A stretch of 64,000 bases of DNA from Epiperipatus broadwayi (GCA_028023455.1 JAQFVV010013397.1:1-64000); one strand, 5' to 3'. Positions 1 to 12,218 are shown, counted from the stretch's first letter. A program made the numbers and translations. Notes: generated from the letters alone by a model not told the origin.

Positions 1-483
1 TTGTATTTATTTTAGTTAACCAGACAACTATCTAGGTGACTTTTTCGAGAGGAAATGTCGGCCAACGATAGAGTTCTACTCACTCATGGCGAGCGATTTC
101 ATTTCGTATCTAAGTGGACACATTTTATTAATATTTTTTTTTTTTGTATAAAAAAAAATACGAGGTACTTCAAATTGCTCAACACTCTCTGGAACAACAA
201 GACAAATACCCCTTTCAAACCTGTCGGCTTCTTTTATATCCCCAGATTCTTTTTCGAAGTTCTGCGCATATTCCTTTTTACCTTATGTTCTATTTTATCA
301 ACTTGTACATTAGTTCTCATTTTTTTATTACAAAGTCTCTTTTCTAGTTATGAATTTCTGCCATTTTTAATTACCATCAGAAAGTTGTTTCTGATAGCAA
401 TCTTTTACCTTTGAAATTTCCTTTCACTACTTGAATCAATTATTCAGTATGCACTTTCCAACATTGTATTTATTTTAGTTAAC
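1..483. other. AT-rich stretch bounded by a 20-bp direct repeat
   Basis: The 20 bases at 1-20 (ttgtatttattttagttaac) recur exactly at 464-483. The DNA between has pyrimidine-rich runs and an open frame of 119 codons on the plus strand that looks compositional rather than coding. The repeat could be a tandem-duplication scar or the edge of an element lying further left. Confidence 0.35.
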
Positions 484-643
484 TTATATTAAAAAAAAAA
501 GAAAAATTAAACTTTCACTGTACGTTTTTTTTAAACAACATTATATTACAAAAAAAAAATTTAAAGATCGGGTTCTCTCATTTTTTATTTAAATGATACA
601 TAATATTAAATAGTAATTTGTACCATATATATAAATAAATGGT

Positions 644-645
<2 letters not shown>

Positions 646-734
<89 letters not shown>
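646..734. repeat. (TA)n microsatellite, about 88 bp
   Basis: Uninterrupted alternating AT. The Tyr-Ile repeat open frames over it are artefacts of the dinucleotide repeat. Confidence 0.97.
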
Positions 735-736
<2 letters not shown>

Positions 737-1910
737 CTTTATTAATAAATACATAACTAGTCACATTATCATTAATCCATGAAATCAACTGCTGTAAATG
801 ATTTTGAATTATGTAAAAACTGGAGATTTTAGGTATTGAAGAAATAATTTAGAAAATAATAAAGATACTTAATGAGCAACTTATAAAATGATCACATTGA
901 ATACTGGATAATTACAATTGATGAAAATACACATAATAATTTAATAGTTCATCTGACGATAGGGTAGTTTAAACACAGAATAATAGTGAACAATTTATAT
1001 GTATGTAGATAGACCATGACATAAATAGACAGTCACATAAAGCTCATCTCTTACCACAAGATTTCTTAAAGTCTTTATTTTTATTAACTATATGTTTTCT
1101 ATAACTCCTATAATTTTAGGCCATCATTCACAAGCGATTTTTAAGTAAGCCATAATGCTGATCACTCTTTCTTTGAGTGAGTCAAATTAGATCTATCTGA
1201 AGCTGATGATGCACTATCGGCTTGTACTCATTTCTTCCAGTTACACTAACCTAGTTTTCACTCCCTCTCCCCCTCATAATTTTAAAAAAGTTTTACAGGT
1301 ACTTTCAACTTATACCCATGTGGCCACAAGGGGTGCTGTTTCCTGTGTCAACCACAGAAATATTCAGAGTAAGGGGCCAAAAGCAGCAATGCAAGTTCCA
1401 GCCACTAGGTGCCATGTAGTGAGCTAGATTGCTGGTAGCACATGTTGTAAGCTATATGTGTTTACATATGGCTATCAGTGCCACCTAATGCTGGCAGCTA
1501 CTTGGCATAAAGTTCTGGTGTGTACACATGGTGAAGAGAGCCACCTAGTGGCTGGAACTTGGATCAATGCTTTTGGCCCCATACTCTGAATATTTCTGTG
1601 GTTGACACAGGAAACAGCACCTCTTGTGGCCACATGGGGCATAAGTTGAAAGTACCATTTTGCACACAATTTATTAATGTTTGTTAGATTTTATTGAATG
1701 CAAATTAAGCTGTTGTCATTTGAAATTAGTTTTATTCTGTTTTCTGCTTACAATTGATTTTAGAATGACTCAACTGTCTTTATTGACCATCTTGTATACA
1801 CACATACTATATATATATATATGTATAATTTTATTAATAAATACATAACTATTTATATTATCATTAATCCATGAAATCAACTGACATAAATGGTTTCGAA
1901 TTATGTAAAA
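735..1910 (+). repeat. Dispersed AT-rich repeat, copy 1 (carries a MITE)
   Basis: Two blocks match 3950-4800: the part around 960-1298 (including ttaggccat and gctgatcactctttc) and the part around 1657-1800 (ttattgacca...cttgta). The segment just after the TA tract (aataaatacataacta) recurs near 1830 and 4705, so the unit appears more than twice. It is interrupted by the MITE at 1299-1656. No coding content recognised. Confidence 0.7.
1299..1656. mobile_element. Foldback MITE, hAT-like 8-bp target duplication
   Basis: Long near-perfect inverted arms of about 120 bases (1299-1417 and 1540-1656) begin GGTACTTTCAACTTAT. Flanking octamers are gttttaca on the left and attttgca on the right. The related unfilled locus at about 4331-4338 reads gttttgca, so the two flanks are each one change away from an 8-bp duplication. 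An 8-bp target duplication and a small size suggest a non-autonomous hAT-type element. No transposase is visible. Confidence 0.75.
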
Positions 1911-1921
1911 CAACTGATGAG

Positions 1922-2010
1922 ACATTGGTGGTCGAGAGGTATTACAAGCAGTTGCCCGGGTTGCAGGTTCACTTCCTGGCCGATGCTATGACACATGGAG
2001 AAAAAAAATG
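1922..2010 (+). repeat. tRNA-derived SINE (family I), degenerate
   Basis: Contains an A-box-like cattggtggtcgagagg, a B-box-like ggttcacttcc, the family 3' motif gatgctatgacacatgg and an A-rich tail. Same family as the copies at 5006, 10632, 31787, 36251, 58484 and 62660. Confidence 0.75.
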
Positions 2011-2700
2011 ATGAGACAGACAACCGGATAATTACAACTCATGAATAGCTGACAGGAAATAGCAAATTTAAACTAAGTGTTTTCATCTAGATTTAAATTA
2101 CATTACCATATAAACATTACATATTTTAATATAAATAAAATGTCCCTCAATTAGAACAAAATTGTTATTATAATAAAAATAATATATATAACAGTAATAA
2201 AACTATTATAAACAGTCTTCTAATCGACAGAAGTATTTTAGTTTAATTTTTTAAACCTGCTTTACCTGCCAATAAATTCAAAAAATATAATAGCTTTATT
2301 ACCGTTACATTTATTATTTTTTATTATAATTACATATTTTAAGTTGATACCTAAATAATACACATAACAGGCTCCACCCAAGCATATAATGTAGATTAAA
2401 TGTTTATTTTAATTATTTTAAATATTAATTGAGTTGCTTGTTAAAATATTTACAGTATATAGTGTTTATTTTATCTGGAGTAACTAGCCAAATTTTTGGA
2501 CATATACTATTTGTTTTTTATATGATATTATTGCTTTACTATGCATTTTGGGGAACCAATTGTCCTTTCTATATGAAATAAAGATGCATTTACACACATG
2601 GATCATTCATGGTTTATTAACCCATACAATGGTGAAAATTTTTCATTTGATTATTTGATCATATTTGCTGAATGGAGCTGTTTATGTGCATTATTATTGC

Positions 2701-2704
<4 letters not shown>

Positions 2705-2764
<60 letters not shown>
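2705..2764. repeat. (TA)n microsatellite
   Basis: About 60 bases of uninterrupted alternating TA. Confidence 0.97.
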
Positions 2765-2768
<4 letters not shown>

Positions 2769-3157
2769 TTACTTATATAAAGATATTTTTATACTTGGCT
2801 TAGGTTCAAATATTGAGATATTTTTGAATTCACATTGTTATCTGGGATAATTTTAAAAAAATATGGCTGACAGATGTGTGACTTGAAATCTTTATTAAAA
2901 TAATACACTGGAAAAGCCGTTGCAGTATTATTATATTGTATATAAAAAAACATAACTGTATGGGTTCATTTAGTATTCGACCTTACAATAGATGGCTGGA
3001 TAAAGCAAAACAGTGTAAATTGTTGTTTTTTATTTAAAATATATGATTTCAAATCTTGTGTGACAATATAATATAAAAAAGTTGCTGATATCTGATTAAA
3101 AATATAAATAAAATATATAATTTTCTGATAAAATCATCAAAATATAAAAATTCAAAC

Positions 3158-3253
3158 CTTTGTAAAATCATAGCCTAGGAGAATATTTTCTATCATCCTC
3201 CGAACTGCTCTGTGGCTGATTTCGACGTACACAAATGGTCTCGGGACCAAATT
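3158..3253 (-). CDS. Host-gene exon; the gene continues past the left edge
   Basis: 96 bases (32 codons, phase 0 at both ends) with acceptor ttttttcattag|AATTTGG and donor ACAAAG|gtttga. The peptide begins NLVPRPFVYVEISHRA and ends MIENILLGYDFTK; unlike the preceding exons it looks like folded, domain-type sequence with alternating hydrophobic residues. The donor departs from consensus (gtttga), so the 3' border is less certain than the 5' border. Another frame ends in a stop inside the exon, but it does not fit the phase of the 5255 exon. Later exons must lie left of base 1, as no further block is convincing at 1-3150. Confidence 0.5.
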
Positions 3254-3536
3254 CTAATGAAAAAAGCAGTACACATAATTAATTTATAATTTGTAAAATA
3301 AGTTATTAAAGAGGAAAAAAATTCAAAAAATTTTCTTTAATATGTGATTACTACTTAAGTAAGACAAAAGTTCCTACTGATGGAGATAAGAAAAATGAAG
3401 GAGTCAAATATATTTTACACTTTTACTAAATACTTCTATCATGAATAAATTATTGTAATACAACAATACATTAATATATGAAAAAGAGAATATAGCACTT
3501 AAAAAATGCAATGTAGAACAAATGGTTTGTCAATAG

Positions 3537-3840
3537 TCTTCATTGCTGAACAGACAAATACGACCACATTTTCATAGATGATAGATGATGAGACTTTGGA
3601 GAGTATTGTATTCATTCTTATTTTATTCTTCATTTAAACACAGTTAGATACCCACTTACCAACCAATATGGGATGATTATCTGATTTAGGTCTTCATTGC
3701 TGAACAGACAAATACGACCACATTTCATAGATGATAGATGATGAGACTTTGGAGAGTATTGTATGCATTCTTATTTTATTCTTCTTTAAACACAGTTAGA
3801 TACCCGCTTACCAACCAATATGGTATGATTACCTGATTTA
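3537..3840. repeat. Tandem duplication, unit about 154 bp
   Basis: The block starting tcttcattgctgaacagac at 3537 is repeated at 3691 with few differences (one or two short indels, cccactt versus cccgctt). It lies in the host-gene intron between the exons at 3158 and 5255. Confidence 0.9.
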
Positions 3841-3949
3841 GCTATAAATAGCCTATTTTCAAACCTAGATTCCACAACAAGCAAGTAAGCATACTAAACT
3901 GTATGAGGCCAGACTATATCAAAAAGATTTACATTTAATATTACTTGTA

Positions 3950-4800
3950 TATTAAAAATACACATAATTTAATAGTTCATTTTACGAATGAATATTTTAA
4001 AAGTAATGGCAATATAATAACGAACAATTCATATGTCTGTAGATAGCCAAATGAAGAAATAGTCAGTTAGTTAGACCTCATCTCTAACTCCAGATTTCTT
4101 AGGGTCTTTATTTTTATAAACTATACATTTTTTTCAACTCTGTTAATTTTAGGCCATGGAATTTCTAAGTAGGCCACAATGCTGATCACTCTTTCCCTGA
4201 GTGATCAAATTAAATTTCTCTCAAGCTGCAAATGCACTATTAGCTTGCCATCATTTCTTTCAATTTCACTAGTCTGGTTTTTACTCTACTCCTCCCCGCT
4301 CGACATTTTCCACTCACAAATTAAAAAGTTTTGCAGATAATTTATTAACTTTTGTTAAATTCAAATTAAACTGTTATCACTTGCAGAGAGTTTAATTCTG
4401 TTTTCTGCATATAATTAATTTTAGAGTGACTTGACTGTCTTTATTGACCAGCTTGTACCCACATATATATATATTAAAAATAATAATTCAATAACAAATT
4501 ATTTAAACAAAGGCAAAACTCTCCATACAGTAGTGCCACCCTGTGCCAAACAGAGTAATCAATGGATGCCAGAAGGCTTGTGCATAAAATCCCTATCTAG
4601 TGCCTATGGTGAGTTTTGCCTTTGTTTACAACAATTATGTGCTAGTATAGAGATGGTAATCATGTGATGTTTAGTGGTTTAACAAATTATTTATATAACT
4701 TGATGAATAAATACATAACTAGTCTTATTATCATTAATCTATGAAATCAACTGACATAAATGATTTTGAATCATATAAAAACTTGAGATTTTATGTAAGG
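3950..4800 (+). repeat. Dispersed AT-rich repeat, copy 2 (carries a foldback insertion)
   Basis: Diverged copy of 735-1910. It lacks the MITE found in copy 1, preserving the empty site near 4331, but has its own foldback insertion at 4506-4681. Confidence 0.7.
4506..4681. mobile_element. Foldback element (family shared with 9872, 14292, 33790 and 36790)
   Basis: Flanked by the exact 12-bp direct repeat acaaattattta at 4494-4505 and 4682-4693. It contains the family core atcaatggatgccagaaggc and ttgtgcataaaatccctatc, and the end motif catgtgatgtttagtggttt. Part of the arm gcaaaact...gagttttgcc folds back. The 12-bp repeat probably holds the target duplication plus chance matching. Confidence 0.65.
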
Positions 4801-5005
4801 AAGGAAATGATATATTATTATATTAAATATATGAGAATGCAGACCAAAAACAAACTGAGGGCTTGAATTACATTAAATAAAATTACTTTCATACCATTAC
4901 CTGACTACATGCAGTCTACATAATATATATATATATATAATTATTCTAAATGTACAATTAGAAGCCTTAATCTACATAAATGAAAATATACAATCCTATT
5001 TTTTT

Positions 5006-5106
5006 CATATATCAAATAATCGGCCAGGAAGAAAACCCGGAACAACTGCCTGCAAGCAACTGCTTGCAAGGCAGCTGCACTGTCCTCTGTGCTACCAATG
5101 CTTGAC
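5006..5106 (-). repeat. tRNA-derived SINE (family I)
   Basis: Reverse-orientation copy: cggccaggaagaaaacccgg and ctgcttgcaaggcagctgc are the complement of the family body; the 5' end is at the right (accaatgcttgac). Confidence 0.75.
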
Positions 5107-5254
5107 ATATATATTTTCGCTTTTTCATAGATTTTAAAACAATAAAATAAAATTGTGTAACTATACTTTGGTATCAATTAAATGCAAATTATATATTAAT
5201 AAATAATATATCCATAAAAGTGGTATTTGTTACTATAATTTTAAATTACCTTAC

Positions 5255-5363
5255 CGGATCATTTATACCAAAATCTGGAAACCTTTGTGTCCCATCATGA
5301 GGCAGAACAGATGCAGAATGTGGAGTTGGAGAAGAATCATGGAATTGATGGCGATCTTGCCAA
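5255..5363 (-). CDS. Host-gene exon
   Basis: 109 bases between an acceptor (tcttttacag|TTGGC) and a strong donor (GATCCG|gtaagg). The first T completes the AG carried from the 29110 exon to make Ser; 36 codons follow and the exon ends on a codon boundary. The peptide is rich in Pro, His, Ser and Asp (for example HDSSPTPHSAS and FPDFGINDP). A second possible donor lies eight bases further on (GGTAAG|gtaatt), but it would shift the next exon into a frame that stops, so the first is preferred. The intron to the next exon is only 2.0 kb. No known domain recognised. Confidence 0.6.
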
Positions 5364-5628
5364 CTGTAAAAGACATCAATATTTAAATTAAAATTTTGAA
5401 AGAAGAAATGTAACTAAAAATATTGAATAAATTTTACAAATAAAATAACAAAAGAGATTTCATTTCTTAAATAGTTGAAAGTGCAGAAATTTCATAACAA
5501 TTGCCTAACTTTAATCATCTTGATTGTAAAAATCATTAAGTGTTATATAAGTCTTTAGTCGTGTCAGTGTTGGGAAAGTATTTTAGTCAAGTATTCATGA
5601 GCAGTTACATTTGTGTGTGTGTATATAT
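5364..5628. other. Intron sequence, no feature seen
   Basis: AT-rich intron 5' of the 5255-5363 exon (transcript orientation), leading into the TA-rich hairpins; no repeat or coding block recognised. Confidence 0.5.
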
Positions 5629-5722
5629 ATATATGCTTGTAATGTTTATATATATATATATATATATATAAACATTATCTTTGTAATGTTTATATATATA
5701 TATATATAAACATTACAAGCAT
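5629..5722. repeat. TA-rich palindromic cluster
   Basis: atgcttgtaatgtttata and tataaacattacaagcat form inverted ends around three (TA)n blocks. A third internal half-site (aaacattatctttgtaatgttt) sits between them. Confidence 0.8.
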
Positions 5723-5739
5723 AAAGCTAAACTAGTCAA

Positions 5740-5925
5740 TATATAATCAAAACTACCCCAAATCCAAAATTCAACCAGACCAGCATAAAAATAATATTAA
5801 AACACAACCAAAGGTTACACTTGAGAAGTCTGCTTGTAGCAGTGAAACCTTTGGTTGTGTTTTAATATTATTTTTATGCTGGTCTGGTTGAATTTTAGAT
5901 TCGGGGTAGTTTTGATTATATATAT
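5740..5925. repeat. Long perfect hairpin (foldback), arms about 75 bp
   Basis: Left arm 5740-5815 (atcaaaactacccc...aaccaaaggtt) and right arm 5848-5922 (aacctttggttgtg...gggtagttttgat) are inverted and nearly identical. The asymmetric apex contains acttgagaagtctgcttgt. Both sides abut TA tracts. A similar apex motif recurs in the hairpin at 61005-61232. Confidence 0.85.
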
Positions 5926-5926
5926 A

Positions 5927-8107
5927 TTGTAACGATCCGGAGATGTGAGCTTAACGTAAACTGCACTACAGTCATCTTGGCATTTGAACCTAGAAAAATG
6001 TATAAAGTAGGCAGATACGTAAGTAAAAAAAAAAAAAATTTTTTTTATTTTGATTCCGGTCTTTAGCCCATGTCACTAGCTCAGTGGAATAGCAGAGATT
6101 AAATAATATAATAAATTCTTATCTAAGAATATTTTTTTATTAAAAGGATAAATAAAATAAGCACTGCCAATAATTAACATACAAACATTTATTACACACA
6201 TATATATATAATTTAAAATTATTCTAGTATCAGTTTACATTTTTAACTTTAACTTAAATTTTTAACTTTGATTTTTGATTTTAATTTACATTTTAATTTT
6301 TATAAGTTCACACAGAGGAGTTTATAAAAGTTTGTTTATAATGTTGAGTATAGATCGATTACATAGATTACAATGGTTAAAACATTTCAAAATAAACATA
6401 AACGATCAAAATACAAAATCATTGATACCGACAATTGCAGAGGGAAATTTATAAGTAACCCAATAGTATTCACCATAAGATACTTGCATTGTCACCAATA
6501 ACTTAAAAGACATCCGAATAAATCCATTTTAGATACTCATCATAAGGTATCATTATTTATCGAATGTCTATATATTTTGATCAAATATGAAAACCCAAAA
6601 CATAATTAACTGATAACCAATCCATGTGAGCATCTATAAACAACTTAAATTTAATGCATTTTATTTAGTGTCGAGTATGAATAGACTACATAGATTTGCA
6701 TTTGAAAATAAAATATTCTATCCTTATTTAACCTTAGGCCAAAAATTTCTTTTAGTCAAACTAATGTCAATTCATCTGATATATCGATGCATTCAATGTA
6801 ATACGAATACGGCAACACAAAAAGGTTAAGAAAAGACATTGACTCTCATCAGATAGGAATATTACATCTATCTAATGAGAAGAACAATAAAAAAACTCCA
6901 TAGAAATGGACTGCGGTTATTTTACTGACTTACGATCACATTCCATAGGCAAAAGAAAGTGTGGTGTATACAAACGATTCTGCTCGTAGCGAATCTTGCA
7001 TTACATCTACTAACAACACCAATATATCCAATCCATTGACCCAATTTAACTACGAAACAAATAACCTAAGATTACCCTCCCCTAAAATAACTTTAAAAAT
7101 CTATACAGCCATTCATGCCCGACTTAAGTTTAACATTTATATATTTTATCGGAAAATAGAAATCATAATAAAACTTAAAGAACAAAAAATATAAATTGGA
7201 AATGATTTAACAAAAAATAAAAATATATACATCAAATAATACTATTAATAAAAAATTTAGTTTGGTCAGATAGGATTCTATTTCATTATTTACTAAAAGA
7301 TTTTAAAATTTAGAGTTCTTATTTTTTTCAAGTGAATATAAAGTTCTTACAATTTTTAGAACGTCCAATTTTTTCTGTTGCTTGCCATGAATTTAAATTC
7401 CCATGCCTTCTTAAAGAGGTTGATATTCTGTAGGCCGATTTATTTATCCATCCGGAGGTTTTTGCTTTAACTGGTCCTCAATGTAGAAAATGATAGTTCA
7501 TTTCTCTTTCTTCGATAGCAGAACTGAAGGGATTGAAGAGTGCGTCTTTTCAATCCCCTCACCTTCACCTCCACACTAATACATAACTGTCACATGATAA
7601 TAACTATCCTCACTAATAATAATCACCTCTTAATAATTTTCAAACTTGTCCTTTTATATTAATTTGAAGTATTGAATTTACATTACGTCATCGATGATGG
7701 TGGTCTTTTTGCTGAGGTCTGATTCCATAGGGATTTCTTTTTATTTGCTAAAAGTTTTTATTGTTTTCCTATCTGACCGATGTTTTTACATTTAAATGCC
7801 CAAGGCTAGTTTACATTTCTAATTAAAACAATCATTTCCATTTCTGATTAATTAATGTATTTTCAAACTTAAAGATATATTTTTATCTTTAAATCTCTAC
7901 TGAAAATTTAGTTTTAAAACACTTTTTCTTTAATAAAGTATTCGTTTAATAATATTTTTTTTTCTGTGCGATTTATATATATGAGTTTAAGATGATATTT
8001 AATTTTAATTTTTAATTCTTAAAAAAAAATTTTAAATGCGAACTTTTTATTTTAATTTCATGTTTAATAATAAAAACACAATGTAACGTCATCTGTGCTC
8101 GTTGCAA
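5927..8107 (+). mobile_element. ~2.2-kb repeat element with TTGTAACGA/TTGCAACGA termini, copy A
   Basis: The ends TTGTAACGATCCGG... and ...CGTTGCAA are inverted at the tips and lie directly in TA tracts (possible TA target duplication). A second, inverted, diverged copy is at 29725-31616. The ends also fit a solo LTR reading (TG...CA with a 4-bp atat repeat), so the class is unresolved. A 60-odd-codon frame at about 6961-7160 (SESCITSTNNTNISNPLTQF) is conserved with copy B. No transposase or polymerase domain seen. Confidence 0.7.
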
Positions 8108-9261
8108 TATATATATATATATTAAACCAAACATTTTAAACTTTTCCAAATACAATGAAAGTTATTGTTGTATTTAGTCTGGCTTCCAGACCCAACCTAC
8201 AGAAACTAATACCAATATTACAATTAATAGAATATTTACAAATATATACAATACATAATAATATAGTGATAATGTGAACTCTTGGATCTGGGTCCTGTTT
8301 TTCTATGACTTCCAGCTACACCTGATAACTTGCCTCACTGTTAGGGAGAATGACTCTTCTGGCTGTACAAAACAGCCTGACTTGAATTAACAGTAGTCTT
8401 AGCAGTGTCCGGTCTCTCTGTAGACTTGCCTAGCTGCATGGATAAATAGCCTATTGCTATTGTGTGAATTCTTACTGCTATTCAGGTTAGTAGGGCTTCC
8501 CACCATCTTTGGAGGTCAGACAGACATTCTTTCCATTTCTCCCAAAAGGCTGACCACTTATAGTCAGATCCCTGACCTTACTGAAAATATTCGGATTCAG
8601 TGAGCATCATTGCTTATTGGCCTATACTAATCATTAGCATGTGTTTAGCTGTACACCAGCCTATAAGCCAGCAGAGAACAATGCTTAATCCGATCAGAAA
8701 AGAAGGAATCTGGAATAGTCCATTTCTAAAAGAAAGGGAGAACTATAACACCTCAGAATGCCCCAAAAATGATTTTAAAGTGTTAATCTCATGAATACTA
8801 AACATTGAAATAAAATACCAGAAATGGACTGTTTTAAATGCTTTATTTCTTAGGATATTATGTATGCCATGGATTAAATCATGTTTTATTCGATTTTCTT
8901 GGATTGTAAAATGTTTAATTTATGCTTTTATTCATACCACATGGAGAGCAGAAGCATAAAAAATCTTTGTGCACTACACAATAGTTGTTGCTAGGTTACA
9001 GAAACCTCCTGATCAATAGATTTAACTTTTTTATTTTTTGTAGGATTAAGATATTAACATTTTTTTTAGAAATTATTATAATTGTTCATTTTTTAGAAAG
9101 TAACTTATTACTTGATAATATTTTAGTAGATTAATTTTATTATTATGTCATTTTCTTAAAATAAACAAGTTGTTGTTCAAAGGTAAATATGCTTAATAAA
9201 GCAATTCAAAAATGTATTAAATGGATTATGTCCTGTACATGAGGGGTCAGATTGACTTTAG
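8108..9261. other. Intron sequence, nothing recognised
   Basis: Begins with a short TA tract. The stretch 8150-8800 is less AT-rich than its surroundings, but no domain or repeat relationship within the window is apparent. The 64-codon frame near 8600 has no recognisable product. Confidence 0.45.
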
Positions 9262-9612
9262 GTCAACATGGGTGTGACAAGAATCTCAGCCTCAGACTAT
9301 CCTTTGAGCATTTCATCATCAGATTTTCAATTGGATGGATAGATAGTTGAAAAGTTGGTGTGTGGAGTAAATTGAAGTCTGTTCATTAAAGTATGAAGAT
9401 TGGCTATCTTAATATATATCTGAGCACTTATTGAATATATGAGTAGAGATGATAATCTGGAGCAACTGGTGATTCTGGTTTAGCATGAAATATGTATATT
9501 GGTGATTATGTATCTTTTCAACATATGTGTGTTCAAGTGTATCAGTGTTATGAAATAGAGTGGAGAATGGTGAACCGTGTGAAAATCTGTGCTTATATAC
9601 CCTATATATTAC
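9262..9612 (+). repeat. Dispersed repeat/SINE family II, copy
   Basis: Aligns over about 350 bases with 13665-14012 (shared ggtgtgacaagaatctc, ttttcaattggatgga, ggtttagcatgaaata). The 3' part (gatagagtgg-like, then ctgtgctta) resembles the tRNA-like segment seen more clearly at 40635-40690, so a tRNA-derived SINE is likely. Confidence 0.65.
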
Positions 9613-9871
9613 TTATATTGATACAGGTATATAATAAGCCTTCCATTCTTGCTATTAAAAGGTGTGAAGGTTGCCTTGACAGCAGTTAGAGATATTGATT
9701 GCTATATTTACTGTGAATGTTTAGGTGGTTACTGGTTGGAAACTAAATAATAAGCCTGTATATCAGTTATTCAAATAGATGGCAAAGAAGCAGATCTGCA
9801 TAAATCATCTATATAATATAATGAGATCATTGGTAATTTTATTGATATTTTTAGATTATAATATGCTTAAT

Positions 9872-10110
9872 AATCACATGATCACTAACTCATACTAGCA
9901 CCTAATCCTAAGATCTAGGTGCAGTGCTCTCAGATCCAAGGCTCCTCAGTGACGAAGGCCACAAGTCAAAAACTAGCCTGGGGATATTGGATGAGTAGGC
10001 ACTAGATAGGGATTTTATGCACAAGCCTTCTGGCATCCATTGATTGCTCTTGTTGGCACAAGATGGCATGACTGTTTGGAGAGTTTTGCTTTGTTTTGAA
10101 ATGCCTAATA
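9872..10110 (-). mobile_element. Foldback-family copy
   Basis: Reverse-orientation copy of the element at 33790-34810: gatctaggtgcagtgctctc, gggattttatgcacaagcc and tctggcatccattgattgct are all family sequence. It is bounded by aatcacatgatcactaact on the left. Confidence 0.75.
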
Positions 10111-10631
10111 ATTGTATATTCAAGAAAAGATATGTATATTTCTATTAGTATTTTTAAAAATTTGTAATGTGAATTTTCATGCCAGTCAATGGTAGAATAA
10201 ACTGTTGATAGAGTTATTAATTTTTATGAAAGAATTAACAAATAGGGATAAGTATGTGGATGCATCCAAAAGTATTTTGAAAAAAAAAATACAGTTTGAA
10301 TGTGAATGTTATGGATATGTGGACTTAGGATAACATCAACTAATGTTTGAATATTATTCTATGAAATATATTTTTTGGAATGAAATATAAATTTAATATT
10401 CCATTTTGAAGTATATCTTAAAAAATAAATATAAGATAGAATACTTAGAAATGTTTTTGTTAATGTCATTTGAATGTAGGAATCTTTGAAGATGAACATC
10501 TTAATGGAAAGTTTAAAAATCTTTGCTGTTACTTATAGATGGTATTTGGAGATTTATTGTGATGTTAAATGAATCTGACTGAAATCCTAGGTGGAAGGGT
10601 TCTATTTGCATGTTTAAATTTATTAAAATAG

Positions 10632-10735
10632 TCAAGCATTGGTGGCTGAGTGATCAGCATAGCTGTATTACAAGCAGTTATCCCAGGTTTGTGGGTTCGC
10701 TTTTTGGACGATGCTTTGACACATAAAAAAAAAAT
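10632..10735 (+). repeat. tRNA-derived SINE (family I), degenerate
   Basis: gtcaagcattggtggctgag at the 5' end, then a B-box-like gggttcgctttttgg, gatgctttgacacat and an A-rich tail. Confidence 0.75.
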
Positions 10736-11305
10736 CTATTAAAATATACAGGTAACTTAAGTGTTGTATATCTTTTGTGGACAGTGACATTTTTATAGTA
10801 TCATAAATGATATAAGGAAGCCATGACTTATAAAGTAAGATGCCCAATGATTGAGGACCTACTCTTTGATTTGCACTGTGCCCATGATTTAATATTTTGT
10901 TGAAACATTCTTGTTGTGGTCTTAGACCTTAGACTTTAACTGCTATCATTGTTTTCCACAAACATCATCATGAAAGATAGTTTTGAAGATTAAAAAATGT
11001 CTGGATTGTTTTATTTTGGAAGGGCTAGATGTTTGAGGTGAAACATTTTTTTCCAAATGATATTCAAAAATTTTGATGGCTGCTTTGGTATGTAGTATCA
11101 ATGAAAATGAATTGATACTTATATAACATATGATAAAATCACTTAGTTAAATGTGATAGAATGATTTCAAATAGATGCCTAGATGAAAGTAAAATGAATT
11201 TTCAATCAATATGAGTTATAGTTTCTTAAGACTAACTACTAATTAATTGAACCTAATTACATATAATAATTATCATTTTTCTTCATGGATTTTGATATAA
11301 GATAG
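10736..11305. other. Intron sequence, nothing recognised
   Basis: AT-rich; no repeat, RNA gene or coding block seen. Confidence 0.45.
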
Positions 11306-11307
11306 TA

Positions 11308-12216
11308 CTCCTGGGTCTCATTTTATGTGGTAGATAGGTTCCTCAGAAAACGCGCATAAAAGAAATTGCACAAAAATAGACTTAACTTACCTTGAAAAGT
11401 GGGGATAGGGTTGTAATTTTCAGAAATCACATAGAAGCAAAGCAAGAAGGAAAAATTACTTTAAAATTCACATTAAGAAAATAAGGAAACAAAGTATGAC
11501 TAATAAAAAATTTCAAACATTTGAAAAAAAAAATACAAGACAAACTTTTTTTACTTTTTTTATTAACTGCAGTATTTAATTTTACATTTTGTCATACATA
11601 TTTCAATCATTAGCAGTTATTTGGCTATTTGACAATATGTGTTCATTTGTGAAATGTTAAAAAATCAGATTCATCATGTGACATACAACTAGCACTACTT
11701 TCAGTCTTGAGTGGTGTTAATGGTTTTTTGTTTCTATATTAAAAAAAGAAATCATAATCAAAAGAAAAAGATTATAGGTTATTATTAGAAAGATTTTTTT
11801 CTGTTTATAAAATCAATAATATCTTCGTTATTATTTATTTTAAAAATCTAAAAAATTGCTTATTTGTGTTATAATTAACAAAATATGTTTTAAAAGTTTA
11901 AAATTTTTGACTATTTATTGCGATATTTTTATATGTAAATATAATTCTATTATTATTATTTACTCATTACTATAAGTAGGTTATTTAAATAGAAGCTAAT
12001 ATTTTTAATACAGCTTCGGGCCATATTCACATTAGATGTTGATATAACATTATATTTTTGAAAAAAAAAGTATTTCAAGTCAAAATAAGTTATTAATAAT
12101 TTAAATTTCTTGATATCTAATAAATATAGTGAAATATAAAAGATATTAAGAAGAAACATGAATCACATAACTTCAAAATCGCATTAAAATAATCCGCATA
12201 AAACGAGACCCAGGTG
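11308..12216. mobile_element. Non-autonomous pogo/Tigger-like TIR element, 909 bp
   Basis: Ends are CTCCTGGGTCTCATTTTATG on the left and, reversed, CACCTGGGTCTCGTTTTATG on the right, each flanked by TA (11306-11307 and 12217-12218). The TA duplication and the CTCGTTTTAT-like terminus resemble known pogo/Tigger ends (family knowledge). No DDE transposase frame is visible; the interior is AT-rich. Confidence 0.75.
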
Positions 12217-12218
12217 TA

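Noticed and set aside
55-414. 119-codon open frame on the plus strand
   Set aside because: Phe/Leu/Ile-rich composition follows from the T-rich DNA; no domain, no splice-site support, and it lies inside a direct-repeat-bounded segment.
606-2850. Tyr-Ile repeat open frames over the TA tracts
   Set aside because: They are produced by the alternating AT dinucleotide and carry no other coding signal.
3158-3253. Alternative frame of the 3' exon ending in a stop (FGPETICVRRNQPQSSSEDD)
   Set aside because: It does not match the phase delivered by the 5255-5363 exon; kept only as a possibility if another exon intervenes.
9290-9330. ctgatga on the minus strand within SINE family II
   Set aside because: No GAAA and no stem II follow; simple heptamer match.
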